From Pseudazoarcus pumilus (GTDB lineage: Bacteria > Pseudomonadota > Gammaproteobacteria > Burkholderiales > Rhodocyclaceae): a stretch of DNA of 64,000 nt. How positions within the stretch are numbered: position 1 is the first letter of the stretch; every line of letters begins with the position of its first letter. The notes beneath the pieces are model-generated. The model had not been told where the DNA came from and made no database searches. It saw only the letters and a list, made by a program, of their open reading frames with translations. Position numbers and translations under genes: made by a program. The stretch spans positions 2,542,001 through 2,606,000 of the forward strand of contig NZ_CP025682.1 of assembly GCF_002872475.1 (NCBI RefSeq). Direction: 5' to 3'. Shown piece by piece: positions 16,635 to 24,469 of the stretch.

Positions 16635-17752
16635 ATCTGGCCTTCTGCCTTTACAAGTACTTCCCTTACGGGGGCCTGCAGCGCGACTTCCTGCGTATCG
16701 CACAGGCCTGCGTCGCGCGCGGGCATGCGGTGCGCGTCTATACCCTGGGATGGGAAGGCGAGCAGCCCGACGAACTCGACATCGAGATCGTGCCGGCACG
16801 CGGCCTGACCAACCCCGCGCGCTATCGCATGTTCACCGAACTGGTACAGCGCGACCTGGCCGTGCGGCCGGTCGATCGCGTGGTCGGCTTCAACAAGATG
16901 CCGTGGCTCGACGTCTATTACGCCGCCGACCCGTGCTACGCCGAGAAGGCAGCGGCACGACGCGGGCGGCTGTACCGGCTGTCGGGGCGCTACCGGCATT
17001 TCTCGGCGTACGAGCACGCGGTGTTCGATCCCGAGTCGGCCACCGAGATCCTGATGATCTCGAGCGTGCAGCAGCCGCTGTTCGAGAGGCACTACGGCAC
17101 GTCGAAGACGCGCTTTCACCTGCTGCCGCCGGGCATCGCGCCGGACCGTCGCGCACCGCCCGACGCGGCCGAGATCCGCGCGGCGTTCCGCCGCAAGTTC
17201 GACCTCGCCGACGACGAGCGCCTGATCGTGCAGATCGGCTCGGGCTTTCGCACCAAGGGGCTGGACCGCAGCCTGAAGGCGCTGGCGGCGCTGCCCGACG
17301 AACTGCGCGCGCGCACCCGCCTGATCGTCATCGGCCAGGACGACCCGCGCCCCTTCCGCGTGCAGGCCAAGGCCTTGCGCATTCTCGATCGCGTCGCCTT
17401 CCTCGCCGGGCGCGACGACATCCCGCGCTTTCTGCTCGGCGCCGATGTGCTGATCCACCCGGCCTATGCCGAGAACACCGGCACCGTGCTGCTCGAAGCC
17501 GTGGTCGCCGGCCTGCCGGTGCTGACCACGGCGGTATGCGGCTACGCGCACTACGTCGAGGAAGCCGGCGCCGGCCGCGTGCTGGCCGAACCCTTCGAAC
17601 AAAGTACGCTCGACGCCGCCCTGGCGGACATGCTCATGGACGACACCGCGCGCGCGGCGATGTCGCGCAGCGGACTGACCTGGGCCGAGCGTGCCGACAT
17701 CTACTCGCTGCCCGAGCGCGCGGCCGACGTGATCCTGGGAGACCACCGGTGA
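16631..17752 (+). CDS. waaG: LPS core glycosyltransferase, WaaG-like
   Basis: GT4-family retaining transferase of 373 residues, expected to attach the first outer-core hexose (glucose in enteric WaaG) to heptose II. Features include CLYKYFPYGGLQRDFLRIA at the acceptor domain, DVYYAADPCYAEKA, IGSGFRTKGLDR at the donor domain, and HPAYAENTGTVLLEAV with the E-x7-E motif of GT4 enzymes. Its position after waaC and before waaP is the same as in enteric and Pseudomonas core operons. The actual donor sugar is not certain. Confidence 0.88.
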   Translation: MNLAFCLYKYFPYGGLQRDFLRIAQACVARGHAVRVYTLGWEGEQPDELDIEIVPARGLTNPARYRMFTELVQRDLAVRPVDRVVGFNKMPWLDVYYAADPCYAEKAAARRGRLYRLSGRYRHFSAYEHAVFDPESATEILMISSVQQPLFERHYGTSKTRFHLLPPGIAPDRRAPPDAAEIRAAFRRKFDLADDERLIVQIGSGFRTKGLDRSLKALAALPDELRARTRLIVIGQDDPRPFRVQAKALRILDRVAFLAGRDDIPRFLLGADVLIHPAYAENTGTVLLEAVVAGLPVLTTAVCGYAHYVEEAGAGRVLAEPFEQSTLDAALADMLMDDTARAAMSRSGLTWAERADIYSLPERAADVILGDHR

Positions 17753-17766
17753 TGCTCCCTTCCCAT

Positions 17767-17877
17767 CGTAGGTCGCATCGAGCCGAAGGCGAGGGCGACG
17801 CCCCGGCCCGAACCTCCGCCTCGCCGCGCCAGGCCCTGCCGGGGATGTCGCACTCGCTGCGCTCGTCACGACCTACG
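17767..17877. repeat. REP-like palindromic element, copy A (full)
   Basis: Starts GTAGGTCGCATCGAGCCGAAG (17768-17788) and ends with TGTCGCACTCGCTGCGCTCG and CACGACCTAC (17847-17876). The termini GTAGGTCG / CGACCTAC are nearly inverted copies, and the inner arms also pair. It fills most of the 160-base gap between waaG and waaP. A partial second right arm (GCTCGTCACGACC) follows immediately. Confidence 0.8.
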
Positions 17878-17912
17878 CGCTCGTCACGACCCAAGGATGC
17901 GAGGGGCGATCG

Positions 17913-18731
17913 ATGAACCACGTGTGGCTCGCCCCGCCCTTCGACCGCCTGTGGGCGGACCGCGACCCCTTCGAGGCCGTCGAGGCCCTGCAGGGCGAGA
18001 CCTTCCGCGAACTGGAAGCACGCCGTACCCTGCGCTTCGAAATCGAGGGACGTGCCTATTTCGCCAAGCTGCACCGCGGCGTGGGCTGGTTCGAGATCGT
18101 CGAGAATCTGGCGCGCGGGCGCATTCCGGTGCTCGGTGCGGAGAACGAGTACTCCGCCATCGGCCGGCTGGAAGAACTCGGCGTGGCCACCATGACGCCG
18201 GTGGCCTTCGGCCAGCGCGGCGCCAATCCGGCCACGCGGCGCTCGTTTCTGGTCACCGAGGCGCTTGAACCGACGCAGCCGCTCGACGAACACTGCCGCA
18301 GCTGGCGCAACGACCCGCCCGATACGCGCTGGCGCCGCGCCGTGATCGAGCGCGTGGCCGAAATGACGCGGCGCATGCACGAGGGCGGCATCAACCACCG
18401 CGATCTGTATCTGGTGCACTTCCTGCTGCATCTCGACCCGGCTCCGACGCCGGACGATTTCCGCATCTCGCTGATCGACCTGCACCGCGCGCAGATTCGC
18501 GCAAGCACCCCGCGCCGCTGGCGCGACAAGGATCTGGCCGCGCTGAATTTCGCCTCGCTGGAAGCGGGCCTGACTGACCGCGACCGGCTGCGCTTTGCAC
18601 GCATCTACTTCGGACGGCCGCTGCGCGCGGTGCTGCGCGACGAGGCACGGCTGTTCGCGTTTCTCGAGCGCGAGGGCCTGCGCCTGATGGCGCGCTGGAA
18701 ACGAAAATTCGCTCCGGGAGCGACGTCGTGA
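17913..18731 (+). CDS. waaP: LPS core heptose(I) kinase
   Basis: Eukaryotic-like kinase of the WaaP (RfaP) family that phosphorylates heptose I of the inner core, a modification important for outer-membrane integrity. Seen are LQGETFRELEARRTLRFEIEG at the glycine-poor lobe, FAKLHRGVGWFEI with the ATP-contacting lysine, and EYSAIGRLEELGV. The catalytic loop HRDLYLVHFLLH follows, with LIDLHRAQ in the DFG position. The 272 residues match the family. First of three successive kinase genes; the next starts inside its stop codon. Confidence 0.93.
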   Translation: MNHVWLAPPFDRLWADRDPFEAVEALQGETFRELEARRTLRFEIEGRAYFAKLHRGVGWFEIVENLARGRIPVLGAENEYSAIGRLEELGVATMTPVAFGQRGANPATRRSFLVTEALEPTQPLDEHCRSWRNDPPDTRWRRAVIERVAEMTRRMHEGGINHRDLYLVHFLLHLDPAPTPDDFRISLIDLHRAQIRASTPRRWRDKDLAALNFASLEAGLTDRDRLRFARIYFGRPLRAVLRDEARLFAFLEREGLRLMARWKRKFAPGATS

Positions 18732-19477
18732 AGCACTGGACGCTCGCCCCCGAATACGCGCACGGCGCAGCCGCCGAGGCCTTCGCGAGCCTGGATGCGG
18801 TGTTCGACCTGTGCGGCGAGCATGTGGCCGCCGCGCCGATGTCCGAAGTCGTGCGCGTCGACATCGCCGGCACGCGCTATTACGTCAAGCGCTACAGCGG
18901 CGCCGGCAAGAACCCGCTGCGGCGCTGGTTCGCGCGACCGCGCGTGCAGATCGAGTGGGAGAACCTGCGCCGTTTCGCTGCCTGGAGCATTCCCACCGCC
19001 CCCGTCGTCGGCTACGGACTGGAACGCCGCGCCGGCGCCTTCGTGCGCGGCGCGATGATCACCGAGGAAATCCCCGACACCAGCGATCTGGCGGCCCTGG
19101 CGATCCGGGACGACACGCGCCTGCACGACGGGGCGTGGGTCGATGCGGTGTCGCGCCAGATCGCGCGCATCGCGCGCACGCTGCACGCCCACCGCTTCGC
19201 CCACAACGACCTCAAGTGGCGCAACCTGCTGGTCACGACGGGCGAGGCGTCCACGGTGTTCCTGATCGACTGCCCCGCAGGCATGCACTGGCCCGAGCCG
19301 TTCCTGCGTCACCGCATCGTCAAGGATCTGGCCTGCCTGGACAAGGTCGCCAAGCAGCAACTCACGCGCACCCAGCGCCTGCGCTTCTACCATCACTACA
19401 CCGGCCGCACACGCCTGAATGCGGCTGATCGCAAGCGCATCCGCCACGTGCTGCGCTACTTCGAGGGGCGCGAATGA
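18728..19477 (+). CDS. WaaP/InaA-family LPS kinase
   Basis: 249-residue kinase-fold protein. A GTG at 18728 overlaps the waaP stop (GTGA). Lysines of the ATP site are in YYVKRYSG, the catalytic loop reads HNDLKWRNLLV, and LIDCPAG replaces the DFG-type metal site while keeping the aspartate. It probably phosphorylates another core sugar (heptose II or Kdo), as related genes in Pseudomonas core clusters are thought to do. The specific acceptor is not readable from sequence. Confidence 0.82.
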   Translation: MKHWTLAPEYAHGAAAEAFASLDAVFDLCGEHVAAAPMSEVVRVDIAGTRYYVKRYSGAGKNPLRRWFARPRVQIEWENLRRFAAWSIPTAPVVGYGLERRAGAFVRGAMITEEIPDTSDLAALAIRDDTRLHDGAWVDAVSRQIARIARTLHAHRFAHNDLKWRNLLVTTGEASTVFLIDCPAGMHWPEPFLRHRIVKDLACLDKVAKQQLTRTQRLRFYHHYTGRTRLNAADRKRIRHVLRYFEGRE

Positions 19478-20889
19478 GCGCGCCACGCACCGATGTCGCG
19501 ACGCTGCGCGCGGCCGGACGCGAACCCGCGCTGCCTGCGACGCTGTTGCTCGACGACGGACGCGAACTGCATCTGCTGCGCGCGCTGCGCGTGCTGCCCG
19601 GCAAGCGGCTGACCGCCGAAGCACAACTCGACGGCGAGCCGGTGCTCGCCAAGCTCTTCCTCTCCGCCAAGGCCTCCCGCCACGCAGCGCGCGAACGCGC
19701 CGGGCTCGAAGCGTTGATCGCCGCCGGCTTGCCCACGCCGGCACACGTGGCCGATGCGACCCTGCACGGCGGGGGCGAACTGGTCGCCACACGCTTTCTA
19801 CCCGGCGCGACCAGCCTGCTCGATGCCTGGAACGCACTGCCACGCCCGCCCGCAGACACCGCCGCCATCGCCTTGCTGGCACCGGCACTGGCGCTGCTCG
19901 CGCGCATGCACGCGGCCGGGCTGACCCAGAGCGATCTGCATCTGGGCAATTTCCTGCAGCAGGGCAATACGCTGTATCTGGTCGACGGCGACGCGGTCGA
20001 ATCCCATCCCGCCCCGCTCGCGCCAGATGCGGCGCGCGCGAACCTGGCCATTCTGCTTGCGCAATTGCCCCTGTCCTGGGACGCCCACCTGAACGCGCTG
20101 ATCGCGCCCTATGTCGCGGCCGGCGGCGACGCACCGGAACCCGCGGCCCTGCTGCGCGAAATCGCCGCGGTGCGCGAATGGCGTCTGACCGACCTGCTCG
20201 CCAAGAGCGTGCGCGACTGTTCGCTGTTCGCCGTGAGCCGCTCGGCCACGCGCTTCAGCTCGGTCGTGCGCGACGAGGCGGACGCGCTCGCCCCGCTGCT
20301 CGCCGACCCGGACGCGGCGATGCTCGCCGGGACCGTGCTCAAGGATGGCAACACCGCGACGGTCGCGCGCATCGACGTCGGCGCACGCGCGCTGGTCATC
20401 AAGCGCTACAACCTCAAGAGCGCACGCCACGCCCTGTCGCGTCTGTGGCGCCCCTCGCGCGCCTGGCATTCCTGGCGCGCCGCCCACCGACTGGCCTTCT
20501 TCGGCATCGCCACGCCACGCCCGCTCGCGCTCATCGAGGAACGCGCCGGCCCGCTGCGCCGACGCGCCTGGCTCGTCACCGAACACTGCCCGGGGCCGAA
20601 CCTGCTCGAAGTGCTCGACGCCGACGCGCCGCCCCCCGACCACATCGCCGCCGCGCTGAGCGAGACCTTGCGCACCTTGCACACGGCCCGCATCCATCAC
20701 GGCGACCTCAAGGCCACCAACCTGCTGTGGCACGACGCGCGCCTGTGGCTGATCGATCTGGACGCGACCACCGCGCATCGCTCGAGCGCGGCATTCGAGC
20801 GCGCCTGGGCGCGCGACCGCGCACGGCTGCTGCGCAACTGGCCGGCCGGAAGCGCGCTGGTCGAGTGGCTGGAGCGCGCCCTGCCATGA
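19474..20889 (+). CDS. Tandem two-domain LPS kinase-like protein
   Basis: 471 residues holding two kinase-fold units in one chain. The first (about residues 1-230) has VLAKLFLS for the lysine, QSDLHLGNFL for the catalytic loop and LVDGDAV for the metal site. The second (about 270-471) has LVIKRYNLK, HGDLKATNLLW and LIDLDATT. Both keep the aspartates expected for catalysis, although the first loop has Q-S-D instead of H-x-D. It begins with an ATGA overlap with the preceding kinase gene. The double architecture suggests phosphorylation at two positions or a catalytic/regulatory pair; neither is shown by sequence alone. Confidence 0.75.
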   Translation: MSAPRTDVATLRAAGREPALPATLLLDDGRELHLLRALRVLPGKRLTAEAQLDGEPVLAKLFLSAKASRHAARERAGLEALIAAGLPTPAHVADATLHGGGELVATRFLPGATSLLDAWNALPRPPADTAAIALLAPALALLARMHAAGLTQSDLHLGNFLQQGNTLYLVDGDAVESHPAPLAPDAARANLAILLAQLPLSWDAHLNALIAPYVAAGGDAPEPAALLREIAAVREWRLTDLLAKSVRDCSLFAVSRSATRFSSVVRDEADALAPLLADPDAAMLAGTVLKDGNTATVARIDVGARALVIKRYNLKSARHALSRLWRPSRAWHSWRAAHRLAFFGIATPRPLALIEERAGPLRRRAWLVTEHCPGPNLLEVLDADAPPPDHIAAALSETLRTLHTARIHHGDLKATNLLWHDARLWLIDLDATTAHRSSAAFERAWARDRARLLRNWPAGSALVEWLERALP

Positions 20890-20973
20890 GTCGTCACGGG
20901 CTCGCGGTATCATTGTCGCCCTCGCCGACCGGCCGCGCGCCGGCGGCCTGACTCACCGCAGCCGGAACAGCGC

Positions 20974-23900
20974 ATGCAGCAAACCCAGGTCAGCGTGGTG
21001 GTGCCCGCATACAACCACGCCCGCTACGTCGTCGAAGCCGTCGAAAGCGTCCTCGCGCAGGACATCGACGGTCTCGAGTGCATCGTCATCGATGACGCCT
21101 CCACCGACGACACGCGCGAGCGGTTGGCCACCCTCGACGACACGAGAGTGCGCGTGATGCACCACGACACCAACCGCGGCGCGCACGCGACGCTGACCGA
21201 AGGCCTGGACGCCGCGCGCGGGCGCGTGCTTGCCGTGCTCAACTCCGACGACCGCTACCTGCCAGGCCGACTGGCCGAATGCATGGCGTACATCGACGCC
21301 GGCCATGATCTGGTCGGCAGCGACATCCGCCTGATCGACGGCGACGGCGCCGAGGTGCTGGAACACTGGTGGATCGATGCCTTCGCCGCGCTCAAGCGGG
21401 TGCGCGCCGACGGCGGCGACTGGGTCGCCAGCCTGCTCGAGGGCAACGTCTTCATGACCACCTCGAACATGGTGTTCACCCGAGCGCTGTGGCAGCGCCT
21501 GCGCCCGCTGCGCAATCTGCGCTACGTGCATGACTATGACTTCGTGCTGCGCGCGTTGCGCGAGGGCGCACGCCTGGACTGGATCGACACGCCGCTGCTC
21601 GACTACCGCCTGCACGAGGCGAACACGATCTCTGCCGGGCCGCTGGCGGCCAACCTCGAATGCACGGCCTTGCTGCGCGAACACCTGCCGGCACTGCTCG
21701 CGCGTACCGATGCCCCGGAGACTGCCCTGCAGCATCTGGCCTCGCAGTGGTCACGCTGCGAGCGCTACGAAGTCGACATCCTGCGCGCATTGCAGCACGA
21801 AGCGCTGGTCGAGAAGGACCGCGACTGGGGACGCATGGTCGAGGACCGCGACCGCTGGATCGCCGAGCGCGATGCCTGGATTGCCGAGCGCGATGCCTGG
21901 ATTGCCGAGCGCGACCGCCGCATACGGGATCGCGATGACTGGATCGTCGAGCGCGACATGCTGATTGCAACCTTGCGGGTACGCCTGGACGAATTGCACC
22001 GCACACCGCTGCGCTACGCCTGGCGCCGGACCCGCGAGCGGCTCGGACACTTGCGCAGTCGCGCGGCACGCGCATTCTCGGCGATGCAGCTGCCCGGACG
22101 CCGGGCTCCGACCCGCGCAGCCGGCTTCAATGCGCTACGCGGCGGCGTCGAACGCGCTGGCGCGGGACTGTCCGCGATCAGTTTCGACGTGTTCGACACC
22201 CTGGTCGAACGCTGTGTCGAACCGCCCGAATGGATCCACCGGCGCGTTGCCCACGAACTGGCGAACGCACTCGCACGCGACGACATCGATACCGTGTGGG
22301 CCGCCCGCCGCAACGCCGAGACACGCCTGCGCAAGCGCGCGCTCGAGGACGGACGCGACCACGAATGTCATTACGACGAGTTGCTGCACGCATGGGTGAC
22401 CGAACTGTGCGGTCGTCCCGACGCGGCGCTGATCGCGCGCGCACAGGACTTCGAGGCACGCCTCGAACGCCATGCCTTGCGCGCCAAGCCCGGCGCGGCG
22501 GCCTTCCTCGCATGGGCGCGGGAACGCGGTCTGCGCTGCATCGCGGTCTCCGACATGTATCTGGGCGAGAGCCATGTGCGCGAGATCCTCGCGCACTGCG
22601 GACTGGGCGAGTCGATCGACGCCGTGCACGTCTCGTCCGAGCATGGTCTGGCCAAGTACTCGACGCGGCTGCACGCACATGTGCTCGAACTCGAGGGGCT
22701 GACGGTCGCGCAGGTGCTGCATGTGGGCGACAATCTCTATTCGGACGCGCTGGCCCCCTGCCGCATCGGCATGCACGGCGTGTGGTTCGACGACGCGCGC
22801 GCGCGTCGCCGCCGCCGGCGCCAGCGTCGTTCGGCACAGATGACCGCCCGCGGCGGCATCTGGCCGGGCCGCATGCAGGCCGAGATCGTCGCCGAGCGGC
22901 TCGCACTCGAGGCGCGCACGACCGATGCCGACCCCTACTACCGCTACGGGCTGGAAGTGCTCGGCCCGATCTTCTCGCTGTTCACACTCGGACTGGTCGA
23001 GCGGCTGCGTGCACGGCCCGCCGACCGGCTGATGTTCCTCGCGCGCGACGGCCATCTGTTCATGCGCATGTACGCGCGCTGGCGCGAACTGGACGACGAC
23101 GACGCGCTGCCCGAGCCGTCCTATGTCTACGCCAGCCGACGCGTGGTCGCCAGCGCCGCCGTCGCCGACGGACTCACCGCGGCGATGATCCCCATCGCAC
23201 TGGCCAATCCCAAGCAGTGCGGGCTCGCATCCATCCTCAAGACCTACGGTCTGCTTGCCGAGGATTTCCAGGAAGCTGCCGCGCGCCACGGCCTGCAGCC
23301 AATCGATGCGCCGCTGGCAGCGGCCGACGACGAACGCCTGACGGCCTTTCTCGCCGACGACGCGGTGCAGGCGGCGATCCGCACCCACGGGCGGCGCGCA
23401 CGCACGCGGCTGGAGAAGTATTTCGAGCAGCAGGGATTCTTCGGCAGCCGCGACGTGGCCTTCGTCGACATCGGCTGGAATGGCACGATCCAGCATTTTC
23501 TCGCCGAGAGCTTCGGCACGCGCGCCGACTACCCCGACGTGGCCGGCTACTACTTCGCACTGGTCAACAGCTTCCACACGCCGGGCGAGCGCTGCGGCCT
23601 CACCGACGGCCTGCTGCTCGACGGCAAGCGCGGCAACCCGTGCGAACGTGCGGCGATGGATTTCGAAGAGTTGTTCGAGCAGGGCGCGCGCGCGCTCGAA
23701 GCCACCACGCTGAGCTACGACGAGGATGCCGACGGCCGCGTCATCCCAGTCCTCAAGGGCGACGACGCCCCCGACCGTCGCGAGGAACTGGCCTGCAATC
23801 CGCGCATCGACGCGCTGCAGCGCGGCGTGCTCGCCCACCTGGAACACTTCCACGCCGCACAAACGCTGACCGGCTTCGATTTCGAGGCGCTGCGTCCCTA

Positions 23901-24177
23901 CGGTCTGGCGCTGATCGAGCGCGCCGTGGTCTATCCCGAGCGCGACGAGGTCGCGCTGGTCGGCGGCCTGGCGCATTCGGAGGATTTCGGTCACGACCAC
24001 GTGCTCGACATTTCCGGCGGCGACATCGGCTGGCGCGACTTCCTGAGACCACGCCGGCTCTCGCAGCGCCTGCGCGCGCAGGCCTGGCGCTACGCCCCCT
24101 TCGCCCGTTTTCGCAACCCGCTGCCGGCCCTCCTAGCGCGCGTGCAGCATCTGCGCCAGTTGCGCGGGAGGCCCTGA
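20974..24177 (+). CDS. GT2 glycosyltransferase fused by heptad repeats to HAD-type domain
   Basis: 1067-residue multidomain protein. Residues 1-220 are a GT2 glycosyltransferase (VSVVVPAYNHARYV; the NSDDRY metal-binding motif). Residues about 289-332 are seven-residue repeats of the form D-x-W-I-x-E-R, predicted coiled coil. From about 402 a HAD hydrolase-like domain begins (SFDVFDTLVE, later SDMYLG and VGDNLYSDALAP). The remaining 450 residues contain MFLARDGHLFMRMY and FVDIGWNGTIQHFL, typical of large HAD-related proteins in polysaccharide loci. It lies at the end of the LPS core unit, so transfer of a sugar or phospho-sugar to LPS is likely, but the exact reaction is unknown. Confidence 0.85.
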   Translation: MQQTQVSVVVPAYNHARYVVEAVESVLAQDIDGLECIVIDDASTDDTRERLATLDDTRVRVMHHDTNRGAHATLTEGLDAARGRVLAVLNSDDRYLPGRLAECMAYIDAGHDLVGSDIRLIDGDGAEVLEHWWIDAFAALKRVRADGGDWVASLLEGNVFMTTSNMVFTRALWQRLRPLRNLRYVHDYDFVLRALREGARLDWIDTPLLDYRLHEANTISAGPLAANLECTALLREHLPALLARTDAPETALQHLASQWSRCERYEVDILRALQHEALVEKDRDWGRMVEDRDRWIAERDAWIAERDAWIAERDRRIRDRDDWIVERDMLIATLRVRLDELHRTPLRYAWRRTRERLGHLRSRAARAFSAMQLPGRRAPTRAAGFNALRGGVERAGAGLSAISFDVFDTLVERCVEPPEWIHRRVAHELANALARDDIDTVWAARRNAETRLRKRALEDGRDHECHYDELLHAWVTELCGRPDAALIARAQDFEARLERHALRAKPGAAAFLAWARERGLRCIAVSDMYLGESHVREILAHCGLGESIDAVHVSSEHGLAKYSTRLHAHVLELEGLTVAQVLHVGDNLYSDALAPCRIGMHGVWFDDARARRRRRRQRRSAQMTARGGIWPGRMQAEIVAERLALEARTTDADPYYRYGLEVLGPIFSLFTLGLVERLRARPADRLMFLARDGHLFMRMYARWRELDDDDALPEPSYVYASRRVVASAAVADGLTAAMIPIALANPKQCGLASILKTYGLLAEDFQEAAARHGLQPIDAPLAAADDERLTAFLADDAVQAAIRTHGRRARTRLEKYFEQQGFFGSRDVAFVDIGWNGTIQHFLAESFGTRADYPDVAGYYFALVNSFHTPGERCGLTDGLLLDGKRGNPCERAAMDFEELFEQGARALEATTLSYDEDADGRVIPVLKGDDAPDRREELACNPRIDALQRGVLAHLEHFHAAQTLTGFDFEALRPYGLALIERAVVYPERDEVALVGGLAHSEDFGHDHVLDISGGDIGWRDFLRPRRLSQRLRAQAWRYAPFARFRNPLPALLARVQHLRQLRGRP
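21850..21954 (+). repeat. Tandem 21-bp coding repeats
   Basis: Five successive 21-base units inside the GT2-HAD gene. The units at 21871-21891 and 21892-21912 are identical (GATGCCTGGATTGCCGAGCG plus C) and the unit at 21850 differs by a few bases; the last two are diverged. They encode the heptad D-x-W-I-x-E-R. Identical adjacent units point to recent slippage or unequal crossover. Confidence 0.85.
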
Positions 24178-24180
24178 CCC

Positions 24181-24387
24181 ATGCGACGTCGACGACTCGT
24201 TCTCGCCCCGTCCAGGCTGTGGCTGATGAACCAGCCCTTCCGCGTGCTGGGCGCCGCCGCACGCGGCTTCGGACCCGGCTCGGGCAACGTGCTGCGCGTC
24301 TGGGGCGGTGCCCTGCGCGACACGCTCGTCGACCCCGACCGCCTGCGCTGGTGGCTGGTCCGTGCGCTCAACCCGCGCCGGCGCTGA
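24181..24387 (+). CDS. Small arginine-rich protein, unknown
   Basis: A 68-codon frame opening three bases after the GT2-HAD stop. The product is very basic, with tryptophans clustered near the C-terminus (WLMNQPFRVLG, RWWLVRALNPRRR) and no signal peptide or known domain. Its position suggests co-transcription with the LPS core unit, but short frames arise readily in such GC-rich DNA, so reality is uncertain. Confidence 0.4.
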   Translation: MRRRRLVLAPSRLWLMNQPFRVLGAAARGFGPGSGNVLRVWGGALRDTLVDPDRLRWWLVRALNPRRR

Positions 24388-24469
24388 ACCGGGACCCGCG
24401 AAGATTGCCTAAACGGCTCAAAGCCGATAGCTTTCACCCCATCGTCATAGACCGACCGGAACCCTGCCC

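Noticed and set aside
22135-24000. Long minus-strand frame of 621 codons
   Set aside because: Shadow of the GT2-HAD gene, which has clear domains in the plus frame.
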